Source: Epiperipatus broadwayi
Lineage: Eukaryota; Onychophora; Udeonychophora; Euonychophora; Peripatidae
DNA: 64,000 nucleotides
Reading direction: 5' to 3'
Assembly: GCA_028023455.1 (NCBI GenBank)
Contig: JAQFVV010000050.1
Span: 2,792,626 to 2,856,625, forward strand
Under the pieces are notes generated by a model, which worked only from the letters and a program-made list of their open reading frames with translations, ran no database searches and was not told the DNA's origin. The first letter of the stretch is position 1, and each line of letters starts with the position of its first letter. The translations under genes and the position numbers were made by a program. Shown here one piece after another: positions 34,626 through 48,934 of the stretch.

Positions 34626-35010
34626 CTAGAGGTTGTCCACTTAATGAATAATATTTCTGCAGTGTAATTTTTACAACACCACTTTCCCACAATAAAGGAA
34701 GCGATCAGTGTGTTCTGTCAAAGTTGTGAGGGCAGTAAGTTTGATACATCAATTAAACTGTAGTAATTAGATATCTCAATATACTGAACAATGATAAAGA
34801 TATGTGTTAGAGATTGCGATCTGGGACAACTGGTGAATTCTGGTTCAGCATAAAATGTGCATCCAGGTCATATATCTTTTTCACTTCTCATTTTATCATA
34901 TATTTATGATGATACTCCTTCACAAGGTGTTAAGAGTAGATAGAAACTAGTCTATAGCTTGCATGAGAGTGGTGTAGTAAAAACTACACTACAGAAATAT
35001 TATTACTAAT
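34626..35010. mobile_element. Family F element, second copy, with nested repeat
   Basis: The ends match 17245-17440 (AATGAATAATATTTCTG-C/T-AGTGTA on the left, inverse at about 34980-35005). The inside holds GATAGAAACTAGTC near 34940 and a fragment of family E at about 34800-34880 (ACAACTGGTGAATTCTGG with a decayed hammerhead), making it longer than the first copy. Confidence 0.6.
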
Positions 35011-35303
35011 GTCATAGACTTATTTGCCTATTTAAATCAAATACATTTATTAAACCAATAAAAATTAATACATTGTCCGAGTTCGATCCCTGCATATAAA
35101 CCAATAAAAGTAAAAGATAAATCACTGTTTTTATTTCTAATGTATTTTTTTTTTGCATTTTTCTAATAACGGAAATCATGTTAACATTGTTTTTTAATTC
35201 TTTAAGTTATACTAAGTCTTCAGGTAATTATTAAATGTTGCCCCAAAACTTATACACCAAAATCATGAAAACGTCTTTTCTGTTGTAGATAATATTGATA
35301 TTT

Positions 35304-36599
<1,296 letters not shown>

Positions 36600-36990
36600 T
36601 GCAGTCTTGCTTATCCCATTTGTTTTTATAATTTGGAACAATAGATGCACCCTTAAGATCCAATTGAATAACTGATGAGTTCAAAAATTCCTAAAAAAAT
36701 TAAATATTTTTAAAGCTAACATATTATCACTATATTTTAAGACTTCTCCAGGTATTTTATCAGAATGTGCAGCCTTTCGGTTTTTAAGATTATAAAAAGT
36801 TGTTTTAACTTCTCTAGATTAAACTCTCTGTCCAAATCTAAATTAATAGTTAAGATGATGAATCATTAAAAGTCATCATCTTTATTTTTGTATCATTATT
36901 CAAAGTGTGTCCAAAATACTGCCATCTATCTGTCCCAATATATTTTTATTACTATATAAAAGAAGGCAATCTAGAGATTAAATAGGATTA
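36600..36990 (-). pseudogene. LINE reverse transcriptase N-terminal relic
   Basis: Read on the minus strand, about 36775-36740 encodes KAAHSDKIPGEVLK, resembling the GKAxGPDGIPAELLK motif at the start of LINE reverse transcriptases. Upstream GQIDGSILDTL-like residues occur near 36930. Broken. LINE group not determined. Confidence 0.45.
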
Positions 36991-37600
36991 TAATAACATT
37001 TTAAGGTACTTATGTATTTTCCCTCCAACCACTTCTTGTCAGCCATTTAAAAACAATTATACAGTTTCATGGGTTGAAGGTTAGGGTTAAGTGTAAATAT
37101 TATAATAAAACCAAAAATAAACAAATATATAAACCCTAACATTTTAAATAATTTTTTCTTTTTTTAAAATAATAAAAAAGTGTAAATATTATAATTAAAA
37201 AATAAATAAATACTTTTTCTTTTATTGCCAAATGTAGGCCTGTAAATCTGAATAATTATTTTTATAAATTAAAACGGTTGCCATGAAATAGTTGCTTAGA
37301 AAATAAGTAAGTACCCATTTTAAAAATTTATATACTATTTTCATTACATCAGAAAGAATCTATATAGATCATTATCAGTGAATTTCTGTATCTCCTTTAC
37401 TATTTTAATTCATCAATCTTTATTAAGCCACCTTGTTGGTCATTGAACTTATGGATTTATATCGTTCTATTGATGTTAATGCCACACAATCAGTTTATTA
37501 ATTGTCCAATTAAAAATGTGATATGATTTTTTTTCAATCAAGTCATGATTTTTTAATGAACTCAAGAATACATATATTCTTCTATAACATGCTGCAGAAA
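36991..37600. other. No gene seen
   Basis: AT-rich region before the RTE leader; nothing recognised. Confidence 0.5.
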
Positions 37601-40600
37601 GGAGTTTGCTATTAACTGAAAGGAGACCCTTTGATTCCTCTTGGAGGCCTTAAAGGAACCGAGCAGGGCAAATTCCTAATGTCCACTCCATACGTTCTTG
37701 TTGTTGCAGCTGTTATTACTATATGTTTATTCATATAGTATACGAACATGGATGGGCTGCTCACCAATACGCATTAGCCAGCGTGGTGAGTTTATTGGCT
37801 TTTTACCTCTGAGTTTAAGATCAAAAAACACCATGGTCTTTCTTCTCAGTGCCTGATAAGGCAGAATGAATGTTTGTGTAAATTACAAAGATTTTTCCCA
37901 ATTATACAATTATGACAGACAAAAATAAAGCATGGCCCTTAATCCCAGGATGCTGTAAAGTCACCAACCAAGGCAGCGGTTGGTCGCTGAAGGCGGAGGG
38001 TGCTAAGAATATCCTGGAGGCGGACCCAGGCTGCCATTTGATGACGACTTTTTATTTAGGTACTTACAACTGCAGATCACTTTCAAGTAAAGGAAGATTG
38101 CAGGAATTAGAAGAAGAACTCTCTTATATTAAATGGGATATTATTGGACTTTGTGAAGTTAGAAGAAAAGGTGAAGAGACAATTGATTTAAAAAGTGGAC
38201 ATATGCTCTATTATAAAGGCACAAATATTGGAAATACAAATGGAGTAGGATTCATTATAAATAAAAAGTGGAAGAACAATATTGTGGAGATTGATGGTGT
38301 ATCAGACAGAGTGGCAAGATTAGTTATACAACTTAATAGCAGATATCAAATGCAGATAATTCAGGTTTATGCCCCAACAAGTTCTCACAGTGATGAAGTA
38401 GTAGAAGATTTTTATATGGATGTACAAAAGGCTTCTGATCAGAGTAAACAACATTTTAAAATTGTTATGGGAGATTTTAATGCTAGAATTGGTAAACATA
38501 TGAAAGATGAAAGTGTTGTAGGTAATTTTGGTTATGGTAATAGAAATGAGAGAGGACATAGACTTGTGGAGTTTGCAGAGAAGGAAAAACTTTATATTAT
38601 GAATTCTTTTTTTTGAGAAAAATGTTAGAAGGAAATGGACATGGAAGCATCCAAATGAAGGTACAGCAGAATTGGATTATATTTTGACTAACAGGAAATA
38701 CATATTTCAAGATTGTAATGTTCTTAATAAATTTAACACAGGAAGTGATCATCGATTAGTAAGGAGTAAGATACATGTTAATGTAAAACTAGAGAGACAA
38801 AAATTATTAAGAAAAACTATATTTACAGTTGATATTCCTAATCTTCAGAAACATTCTAATGAATTTAAATTAGAACTTACAAATCGGTTTCAAGTATTAG
38901 TAGATTTTGAACATGATTCAGATTTGAATGAAATTAATATGAAAATAACTGATACACTTTTAAAAACTGCAACAAAGATAGCTGGTAGAAAAAAGCAGCA
39001 ATTGACTAATAAAATTTCTACTGAGGCTAGAGAACTTATGAAGAAAAGAAGGAATATGAAGATATGCAAGAATGATGCATTAAAAAGAATTGAATATCTC
39101 GAATTTTGTAAAATGGTGCGGAAAAGAGTTGAAAATGATATAAGAAAGTATAACTGTGAACTAGCAAGAAAAGCTGTAGAAGAAAATAAAAGTCTTAAGA
39201 ATGTAAAACAACATTTTGGTATTGGTAGGAAATTTATATCTGCAATAAGGAAAAAAGATGGAATTATTACTAAAAAGAGGGATGACATTATGAAATTGGT
39301 AGACGATTTTTATCAAGAATTATATAGTAATAAAGAACAAGTACCTCCTATATCTATTGCATCTTCCGAATTGCCCAGAATTTTAAATGAAGAAGTGAGA
39401 AATGCAATTAAATGTATGAAAAAAGGAAAGGCTCCAGGTAATGATGGAATTATAATTGATATATTAAAAGAAGCAGGTGAAGAAACAGAAAAAATATTAG
39501 CAAAGTTATATACCAAATGTCTAAATGATAAAGATGTACCGGATGATTGGAAGAATGCAGTAATAATATTAATATTTTAAAAAGGTGATAAAGAAGATAT
39601 TAGAAATTACAGACCTATCAGCCTTTTATCAGTTTTATATAAAATTTTTACCAAGATAATTACAACTCGTCTACAGAGAACCTTGGATTTTCACCAACCA
39701 AGAGAACAAGCTGGATTTAAAAGTGGTTTTAGTACAGTAGATCATATTCAAGTATTGAGAGAAGTTATAGAAAGGACAAATGAATATGAGTTGTCATTAT
39801 GTTTTGGATTTGTAGATTATGAAAAGGCATTTGATTCTATAAACATTTCTTCAGTGATTAAAGCATCGGATCATCAAGGTATAGATCCAGGATATTGTCA
39901 TATTTTAAAGAATATTTATAAAAATGCAACAGCAACAATTAGATTACATAATGATACTGGGAAAGTCAACATTGAGAAAGGTGTAAGACAAGGTGACTCC
40001 ATATCTCCAAAACTTTTTACAGCAGTGCTGCAAGAAGTATTTTGTGGATTAAAATGGGAAACTAAAGGAGTGAAAGTAAATGGAGATTATTTAAGTCATT
40101 TAGATTTCGCAGATGATGTAGTTGTTTTTGCAAATAATGCTTCCGAGCTGCAGGAAATGTTGCAGGAGTTATCAGATGAAAGTAGGAAAGTAGGACTAAA
40201 GATAAATGTTAAAAAGACTAAAGTAATGTTTAATCGATTTGCTCAAAATATGAAAATAAAGATTGATTATGATGAATTAGAAGAAGTTAAGAGTTACAAA
40301 TACCTTGGTCAGATTATTAATACAGATGGAAACATAATAGAGGAAATTAATCATAAAATTAAATTTGGTTGGAGTGCTTTTGGTAGAAATAACTTGATAT
40401 TAAAAGGAAATATGCCTATGTGTTTGAAAAGAAAGGTTTTTAACAAATGTGTTTTACCAGTTCTTACTTATGGATCTGAGACTTGGACACTTAATAGAAG
40501 ATCAATACAGAGACTTCAGACCACTTAAAGAAGTATGGAGAGATGTATGCTGGGAGTAACAAGAAGAGATCGAAAACGCAATGTATGGGTAAGAGAACAA

Positions 40601-40893
40601 ACAGGTGTTACTGACCTCATTGAAAAAATTAAAAGATTGAAGTGGAGTTGGGCTGGACATATTGCTAGAAGAGATGATAATAGATGGACAATTGAAATTT
40701 TAAACTGGATTCCAAGAGATTGTAAAAGACCCAGAAGGAGACCACATGTAAGATGGATGGATGAAATAAGAAAATGTGTAGGGGTGATGTGGAGAAGAGA
40801 AGCTAAAGATCGGAGAAGATGGATTAAACTTGGAGAGACCTTCATCCTGCAGTGGATTGATAATGGTTGATAATGATGATGATGATGAACATG
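37601..40893 (+). mobile_element. Nearly full-length RTE-type LINE
   Basis: A GC-richer leader from about 37605 (with GGAGGCCTTAAAGGAACCG and the hairpin TACTATATG/CATATAGTA) precedes an endonuclease-reverse transcriptase ORF (37912-40870). A (GAT)n tail follows at 40872-40890. Leader, complete coding region and tail make this the most complete transposon in the window. The 5' border is approximate and no target duplication was found. Encoded proteins of this group are often annotated in animal genomes as craniofacial development protein 2-like. Confidence 0.85.
37912..40870 (+). pseudogene. RTE endonuclease-reverse transcriptase, three lesions
   Basis: Apurinic-type endonuclease first: TYNCRSL, GLCEVRRKGE, VYAPTSSHSDE, MGDFNARIG, and SDHRLVR near 38744. 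Reverse transcriptase next: KAPGNDGIIIDILKEAG, KKGDKEDIRNYRPISLLS, FVDYEKAFDS, GVRQGDSISPKLF and the catalytic FADD in HLDFADDVVVF (about 40098-40130). A C-terminal basic region ends RRRWIKLGETFILQWIDNG. Compared with the 48.9 kb copy it has one extra T in a T run at 38606-38613 (frameshift) and nonsense codons at 39578-39580 and 40526-40528. Otherwise both frames are continuous, so it decayed recently. It would make a non-LTR retrotransposon replicase; this copy cannot. Confidence 0.9.
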
Positions 40894-42539
40894 CTTTTTA
40901 GGAGAATTCCACACTTCGATAACCTGACAATCCTGAAAATCCAAATTAATTATAAAATAAAGTACAAAAATACTTCTAGCTGCACTCTTGATGATATAAG
41001 TGTACTTATAAACAACATTTAGTAGTGTAAATATAAAATGAAAGTGATTATTAATAAATAAAAGGACTTTCAGTATGTAAAGTTGGAAATAATAATGTAT
41101 TCAATATCTAAAATTCAGATAATTAATAAATGTAATATATAATAACAATCATCTTTTACATTGCAGTCAACTATATGCTAATCTATGTGTATTTAGAATG
41201 GAAATGTAAAAATTATCCAGATATCTGTGAAATGTTGTATTTTGTATGTCAATACATGAGTTCACAGTTCTCAGAACATAAGGGATTTAGTAATTTGGTA
41301 AAATGATATACCCCAGAACTGAAGATCCCAAGGGATTATGATTAGGTGTCATGGCTTCTAATACTGGAACCGTTTATGAACTTCTAAGCAATCCAATTAC
41401 TTTTATAAAATATATTTCATACATAAAAATTACTAATGTTTTATATATCGTGCGTCCATATTACCCACAATTCTGCTTTGTCACTAAAATGTACATCTTT
41501 TTTTCTTTTTAACTAATAAAATTTCATTTAGAGATGAACGATTGACATATGAAAAAATGGTTTAATTTTTCCAACAACCATCATCACTTTTATAAAATGA
41601 ATTTGGTAAGAGGAAATAATCACTGAAACAAGAAATCATCAAATCCCTAGCTTAACAATATGATAAAATAAGATAATTATCCAGTGTTATCTACATAAGC
41701 TTAAATAGCTAATGATAAAAACAACAGCCAAAACCTGTTATGACAATGTAAATTTAATTCTAGAGATAAAGCCTTTATATGCATCTAGTAATCACTAATA
41801 AATGAAGTTTATACTAGATGATGTTAGAATAGAGATCTGTATTTATTTATATATATATGAACATTATTTATATGAATAAGCTGTAATACTGCACTATCGG
41901 CTTCCCTTATTTATGATATAATATTCAGATCTGAACTGAATGAATCTTGGAATTTTTTTCAGCTCACAAGCAAGATTAGGTATTTGTTTTTATCTGATTT
42001 GTTTATTACCAATCCATCAATCAACCAGTAGTTATTGATAAATGGGTATCTATGCAAATTCAAGACCAAAATTGATTTGTGGTATGATGTCATATTTACT
42101 ATTATTAATAGATGTTATTTTACATACAGTTTTACTTTCTATGTCCTATCTTTTAAAGACAAAAGCAAAATCCAATATCATTTAGAACAAAAATGTTTAC
42201 CACATTTTAATGTAATTAAATCCATATCCATAAATTAATTTCTGTTTTCTGTTTTTATCAACCATCTGAAAAGTCAAAGTTAGAAGTAATACAGCCATAT
42301 ATATATATATATATATTCAATAAACTCCAAATTAATTTCATTTTACTATTCATATGAGAAGTCTGAAATTCAAATTACCCAAGGTTTTGAACCCAAGCCA
42401 TTTCTGCTTAAACAGTTATATAGGTCTGATTCAAGTTCAATAATTGTATATTTTAGTGGTCCTGGGATTTTACTAATTGCAAGTATTTATATTCCTTGAC
42501 TTCAATGAAAATTAAGTGATTTGTAATTACTGTTATAAA
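40894..42539. other. No gene; short TA microsatellite
   Basis: Nothing recognised apart from a (TA)n run at 42297-42315. Confidence 0.5.
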
Positions 42540-43195
42540 TATAGGGACTTGAACTTAGACATTCAAGCCAGTTCACTATCCACACTATCTCATACTACTG
42601 ATACACATGACCACACACATGCAGAAATGATAAATAATTACCAGTATAACCAGCACTCATCAGTTGGTCCAGATTACCATCTCTCATACATATATATATA
42701 TAAATAATCAGTGCTCAGTTTTAATTAAGATAGCAAATCCTAACACTTTAATGGACAGGCTTCAACCTACTCCAATATCAAACTCTTCAGCCATCGATAC
42801 TATTGAAAATCTGATGATAGAATTCCCAAATCCCATGCTGATGCCAATATTGTTGTCATGCCCTTATATTTACAATTAGTCCCCTATATTTACAATTATG
42901 CTCCAGATTTAAGAGTGCCTGGTATTTTAAATCTTACATATTAAGCCTGCATTCTGCCCGTTCCACTTCTATATATTTAAATGGATACTGTCATATATGT
43001 GAGATGTCAGAGTGACTTCAGGTCAACATGGTCATGACAACAATATTGGCATCAGCATGGGATTTGGGAATTCTGTCATTAGATTTTTAATGATAAGGAT
43101 GGCTGAAGAGTTGAAGGTTGGAGTGGGTTGAAGCCGGTCCATTAAAGAATAAGGATTACTATCTTAATATAAACTGAGCACTGATTATATATATA
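42540..43195. mobile_element. Family E repeats, inverted pair
   Basis: The left part (42540-42870) is family E on the minus strand: a tRNA-like end (GACTTGAACTTAGACATTC, whose complement resembles a B box), CATGACCACACACATGCAG, the half-hammerhead CACTCATCAGTTGGTCC, an internal TA run, and the segment CAGTGCTCAGTTTTAATTAA. The right part (about 43012-43185) repeats the distal segment inverted. It shares GAATTCCCAAATCCCATGC with its complement at 43058-43076. The left half-hammerhead has no GAAA. Confidence 0.65.
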
Positions 43196-43480
43196 TATAT
43201 GAAAAATAAAAACAAGTTAGTCACGTAACCTGCTATCACTTGTTATTTATGATCAATAGATGGCGTCTTTACCAAAACCGCCAAAACAAGTGTAAAATAT
43301 TTTACAGCTCTATCCTTCCACTGACCAAAGCAAACCAGTTTGAAATCAGCTGATCTGGAGGTGAGCAAAATGAAAGAGGTAGTTAATTCTGACTCCTTTT
43401 GCGTTTATGTAAAAATATTTTACACTTGTTTTGGCGGTTTTGGTAAAGACGCCATCTATTGATCATATATATATATATAT
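43196..43480. mobile_element. Family B element inside a TA run of family E
   Basis: A small palindromic family B copy. The ends AGATGGCGTCTTTACCAAAA (43258-43277) and its complement near 43435-43460 face each other, and TA runs flank it on both sides. Family E resumes after 43480, so B sits in the TA stretch internal to E. A hammerhead relative at 43313-43365 has core CUGACCA (essential G lost) but retains GAAA and the ATCAGCTGAT palindrome, so it is inactive. Confidence 0.65.
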
Positions 43481-43690
43481 GAGAGAGATGGTAATCTGGA
43501 CCAACTGGTGAATGCTGGTTTTGCACAAAATACCTATATTGGTGAATATTTATCTTTTCTGCATGTGTGTGGTCATGTGTATCAGTAGTATGAGATAGTG
43601 TGGATAGTGAAGTGGCTTGAAAGGCTGAGTTCAAGTCCCCTATATTTACAATTAGGCTCCTGGTTTAAGAGTGCCTGGTATTTCAATCTT
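43481..43690 (+). repeat. Family E, continuing after the B insertion
   Basis: Starts GAGAGATGGTAATCTGGACC, the inverse of 42665-42690. The hammerhead has core CUGGUGA and CAAAA for GAAA, so it is dead. It then runs through TGCATGTGTGTGGTCATG to a B-box-like GAGTTCAAGTCCCC at about 43630 and the end segment TAAGAGTGCCTGGTATTT, which also occurs at about 42910. Confidence 0.65.
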
Positions 43691-46500
43691 AATTATCATT
43701 ATAGTAAATATTAATTGGCACTATCAAGAAAAATACAATTTGGTTCTATGTTTAGGGACATATTATTGAAAAGATGTATTTCAAAAGATTATAATAAAAA
43801 AATAAGAACAGAAGAAATCACTTTATAAAAAAGAGCCGTAAAGACGCTTATCTATAGTATATGGGGAGTTTGGGAAACATGTGAAAAGCAATTTAAATAC
43901 CTGTTTCAAATCAAATAACATATGTATATATTATTACCTATTCTATAAATATTCATAGAACACCAATATAAGAAATAAAAATAAAGTCGACTTTATAAAG
44001 TACGGTTTATAAAAAAAAGAAGAAGATAAAATTGCTATGTAAACAATGACCATGAAAAGATGTGTATGTTCTAACATCCATTGGTACATTCCAAAAAATA
44101 ATATTTATATGTTTTATTTATTTGGTTAATCACCCGTCTATTGCTTTTTGCAATATATATTTTTTATTTTCTGAATCATGCATTTATTGCTTTTTCGTAA
44201 TACCAAATTTTTTGAATTGAATTAGAATCAGTTTATCCATATTTAATTTTATTAATTACTTTGCTCTATTAATTCAAATGTAAAAATAACAACAACCATT
44301 GATTTTATTAATCGTATCATAAAATAATAATCCGTATTAAAATATTCAGAATTATGAGTTAAATATTCCATACAGTAATGCGCATGCGTTTTCCTTTCCA
44401 TTAAGTAAAAGATCAATTTCCGAGTCTTCTCTATAGACAGACATTATTTAAAATTCAATTCAGATGTTTCTTAATGTATTCTCTTTTGCATTCACTCTTT
44501 TGTTCTTGGTGAAAAAGAGTAAAATATATATATATATATTTACACCGTTCTTAAAATAATTCCGAACTCATCAATTTAATAGTTGTATTTTACGTTTTTT
44601 TTCGTTATATTGTCATATATTTAATGCTTAAGTGAGTATTTTTTTTTATTTATAAAAATCACTGTAATATTTTTATTTAGATTTTCACATTATGATTTTC
44701 AAGGTAATGACTTATAAAAAATAGTACAATCGTCATCCGTTAAGGGGCGCTTCCGTGTGAGAGAATTTCTTTTTTATTTAGACGTATTTGTAAATTAATG
44801 TAAATTTTAATATTTATATTTAAACACTTTATTTATTTCAAATTAAAAAAAGATAGTTTATTGGAAGCGAAGGGACATTATCTTACTTTAAAAAATAAAA
44901 ATTAACAATTCAGAATGATAATATATATATATATATTTTAAATTAAATGAGTATTCCGCGACACATATTGATATGTCGAATCATTTTGGTGAAAATTTTC
45001 TGAAATGTAGTAAGATAAACGTCATTACTAAATGAGTTAGTATCTTTTTTTATTAATTATTAAACAAAAATTTGAGATGGTAGATCTAACATACAGTTTT
45101 TCTAATTAACCTAGTCCAAAAGATAAATCTGACGTCATTTACTATATATATATTTGGGAGAAAAAACAACTATCCCGTTATAAAGTGACTTGGTACTTAA
45201 ACAACTGAATTTTCTCTCTACGATTTTTTTATATTAAATACAGATAAATGATCATTAATCCAAACATCACTAATTTGATACTGTTATCATCCAGATAAAA
45301 TTAGCAAGTATTGCTTTAATTTTAGTTTTTAATACTGCTATACAAAAGTTCTGTCAGATATAAACCATATTTTACATTCTAAATTCTTATAGCAATAAAA
45401 TTGTATAGTGTACTAAAAATATTTCAGTATATATGAACTATATATTGGATAGTTAAATAAAAAATAGTTTCCAGTTTTTAAAATAGTTTGCAATGAGTTG
45501 TTTAATGCAGGAGCCAGGAAACTGCTGCTCATGCACAAATATTGTTCTTTGTCTCCAGTCTCATGACTCTTTTTATCATGATAAATATAAATACACTTTT
45601 TATTTGTATTTGTACATAAATATTTTGATCACTCTAGGAGAGGAAAAATGCACATTGCAACATACTGTTTCCTGAATTCAATCCTGTTATGGTACAGTTG
45701 TTATTGTATATAATGAATATTTAAATATTAGAAATTTGTGAATAAATCAACTGGTAAAATAATTTTTTGTTTTTATTTATTTATTTTTATTTTCATTAAG
45801 ATGTATTATAGGTTCTGTTATGTTTTATTAATATTACTAAAATAAATATGCAAATATGGGGGGGGGGGACGACGATTTAAACAAAATGGTTCTCCATATT
45901 AAAAACTCTTGGTTCAGTTAAAAATATAAATAATTCAATGATGAGCTCATTTTAAACTAGGAAGATACATCAACTTAAATAATTATCTTTGTTTCAAATA
46001 ACTGAAAAGTTATTATGTTTATATTCTCATTTATAAAAAAAAAAAAAATTACTTAAAATGATTAAATTGTTTTAAATAAATTCTAATGTTTTTTTTCTTA
46101 CTTTTTGTTTTTGAGTAGTAGATAACTTAAATCATGGATATGGAAATCACAGATATAGGGTTGGGTATACTGTATTTTATATATGTATATGAATCATTAT
46201 TTAACCATTAAAATTTTTTAAAATTACTTATAAAAACATAAAATATTTAAAATTAAAATAAAGCTGCTAGATATTTTCTACATTGTATTTTATGTCTAGC
46301 ATGAAAATTTAATACACATTACATAGAATGTAAAAGTTTGTAATAAAGTAAGAAAAATGATAGCAAATGTGTAACCTTAAACATTGAAAGCCAAATTTAC
46401 CCCCCCCCCCCCAAATCATTAAAAATAAATGAATATTACATTTTTTGAGAATTCAGAATTTCAAGGACTGGAAATAACAGAGTTACTTCCTGAACTTTGA
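43691..46500. other. No gene seen
   Basis: About 2.8 kb without recognised elements. Short TA runs occur at 44525-44540 and 44923-44936, and a run of ten G at 45859-45868. The open frame at 45493-45675 is not recognised. Confidence 0.5.
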
Positions 46501-47419
46501 ACCCCCAAATTCACTTCTCTAATACTGCAGTAAACTAAACAGATCCAGCAATGGGGTGGCATCATGATCTGTAAATCTTGAGTTCCAGAGTCGGTTATTT
46601 TATTCCCTGGGGTCAAGTAATCATATGGTTTATTGTTTATGAAAAAAAATGTGTCGTTATTCTAATTGTCTTATTTGTGCATATTCTTTGCATTTTGTTT
46701 GTGGACATACAAATAATAGAACATCCATTACATATTTATAATTTTAAAATTTGGTAATATTCATATACAAAAAATCTGTAAATATAAGTAACAATTTGAA
46801 TTGAAATAACTGTTTTTCTACTAAATCTGTAATTTCAACAACAGTTTACTCTAAGCTAGAACAATCAAGGATAGTCATAAATTTATTTATTTTTTTAAAA
46901 GGGGGGGGGGTGGAAACATAAAATTAGCATAGAAATAGCATAAAATAAGTAAATATGGACTGATATTTTCGCTAAAAAGTTTTATCTTGTTCTTTGGATT
47001 GAGAATATTTCATTTACTTAATAAATCAGTATTGGATTATTAATCTTGATTATAACATATTTATGAGAGTAACTTTTGTAATATTTTAAATACAAGTTTA
47101 TTTTACATACCTGGAGTCTAGATGAAATATAGAGGGTTTGAACACAGATTTTCAAGATCCCTTCAGCTATCCACTCTAGTGTCATCTATTTCAAGCTTAA
47201 GTAATTATTGTCTACAAGATGATAATGCAAAAAAGCCAGAATCTAGAGTAGGCAAGTCAGTGGATGAAGATTAGAATACACTGCCATCTAATAATGACCA
47301 TTTAAAACTTAGCAATACATGACATTAGAATAAAACATGCTGTGATTTATATAATATGATATTAAGCTAAATAATCAAAGGGTGTTTTATTGCTCCTAAT
47401 AAAAAATATAGCCATCATT
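46501..47419. other. No gene; small family E fragment
   Basis: A run of G at 46901-46910. GGTTTGAACACAGATTTTC at about 47138-47156 followed by ATCCACTCTAG matches the tRNA-like end of family E (compare 61508 and 58020). Confidence 0.5.
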
Positions 47420-47789
47420 AGAATGAAGTTAAAACAGGCAAAACTCTCCATACAGTAGCTTACTCAGTGCAAGCCAGAGTAATCAAAGAATGCAAGAAGG
47501 TGTGTGCATAAAATCCCTATATAGTACCTACTCATGCAATATCCCCAGACTAGTTTCTAGGTGCAGTACTCTCAGATCCAAGGCTCCTCACTGATGAAAG
47601 CTACAAGCTAGAAACTAGTCTGGAGACATTGGATGAGTCAACACTAGATAGAGATTTTATGCACAAACCTTCTTGCATCCATTGATTACTCTGGCTTGCA
47701 CTGAGTGACACTACTGTATGGAGAGTTTTGCCTGTTTTAACAGCTTGAGCAAGCATAAGAAATGGTCATCATGTGAGAGAATGAAGTTA
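47420..47789. mobile_element. Family A palindrome with 12-bp target duplication
   Basis: Direct repeats AGAATGAAGTTA at 47420-47431 and 47778-47789 flank a 346-bp insertion. The insertion consists of a minus-orientation arm (about 47432-47556) joined to a plus-orientation copy (about 47557-47777) with a complete hammerhead. The duplication shows that the palindrome inserted as one piece. There is no poly(A), no coding sequence and no terminal symmetry beyond the palindrome. Confidence 0.82.
47585..47626 (+). ncRNA. Type I hammerhead ribozyme, family A
   Basis: Helix I strand UCCUCA, core CUGAUGA, helix II AGC-UACAA-GCU (three pairs, flanked by A-A), GAAA, palindromic CUAG, UC, helix I strand UGGAGA. 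Helix I has one C-A mismatch among six positions. Core fully intact. Predicted cleavage follows C at 47620. Confidence 0.75.
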
Positions 47790-48924
47790 TTAAGAAATAT
47801 AGTTATTGATCTTAGTTTTATTTTATTTATTTCCGATTTTCAGCTCAGTCATAAAACAAATTTAAAGTTATTTCCAGTTTTAAATCTCAAAAGCAAATTT
47901 CAGGAATCAGGGATAGGTTTGTGGATGAAAATTAAAGAGTTTTACTACCCGATAGTCACATATTATTCACACTTAAAATAGACAACACTAAAATAGAAAA
48001 CTGCAGTTATAAAACATATATTTGTTGATCCAATTCATATTTATACAATCACATCTGCAGGTTTGCTTAGTTTTGACACCTTAGGTATTTGAACATTTAA
48101 GAGTCATTAGCTTAAATAACAAATAAATGTAAACAGTGAATAGATATTTACAATCCAGTGCTACTCAACAAGAAATCCAGTATCCATTCAGAAATCTGAG
48201 AATAGGATTAAAACATCATTTTATATCCATTGATATTTATGATTGTAAAATAGGGATCAAGAATGAGATGATGGACACTTTGTTATTGCTTGGCTATTCT
48301 TAACTGACTTCAGGCTGAACTCCATATAATTTAACCCCTTGGCTAAAAAGTTTATAAATTAGCTAGTAACCACTTAGAGAGGGATTATTATTGGCACTTT
48401 TTTAAATGAACATGGAGACCATTTTCAACTGTCAAAGAAATCTATCTTTTTTTTCAAGTATATAAATTATTTAAAATTTATTATTTTCTATTATGAAAAG
48501 TACACATTTTTCGTATTATTGTCTTTAATTAATAAAGCATGGAGTAAATTTTAAAGCATCCTTCATCCACAAAAAGATGCATTATGACACCAATTGATGA
48601 TTTGAATACTGGAGTTCACAAACAAGACTAGAGTTACAGCAAGAAAAGTTAAGTTAAGCAACAAGAAATTCATGAAAATTGTAAGTGTTATTTTTTATAA
48701 ATTACCTTACCATTGTTTTACCTATAACAGCAGTAAAATACATCACAAAGGTTGCTATAATGAGTTTGAAATTGTGATAAAGAGTAGACTTGGAACTTTC
48801 CCTAATAGGAGAGAATTACAGGTGAACTATATTAAAATTTATATCTGATTTTAACTGCTAAATAATTCTCTTGTACACTTACAAAATACTTTATTAAAGT
48901 GGAATGTTATTTTAAACTATATGT
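47790..48924. other. No gene seen
   Basis: No recognised element. Confidence 0.5.
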
Positions 48925-48934
48925 ATATGCTGTT

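Noticed and set aside
38320-39516. Antisense open frames over the RTE
   Set aside because: Shadows of the endonuclease-reverse transcriptase coding strand; no motifs of their own. The same holds for antisense frames at 40525-40944, 49015-49227, 49557-49796 and 51075-51466.
42640-42690. CTGATGA on the minus strand in family E
   Set aside because: Helix I strand and core are present but no GAAA or cleavage dinucleotide follows at a workable distance; the motif is truncated.
43313-43365. Family B hammerhead in the small copy
   Set aside because: Core is CUGACCA, missing the essential G, so it is treated as inactive despite good helix II and III.
44340-44460. Slight CpG-containing patch as possible promoter
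   Set aside because: Only a few CpGs, no TATA or initiator arrangement tied to a gene, and no gene nearby.
45493-45675. Cys-rich 60-residue open frame
   Set aside because: No signal peptide, splice context or recognised motif; length is expected by chance.
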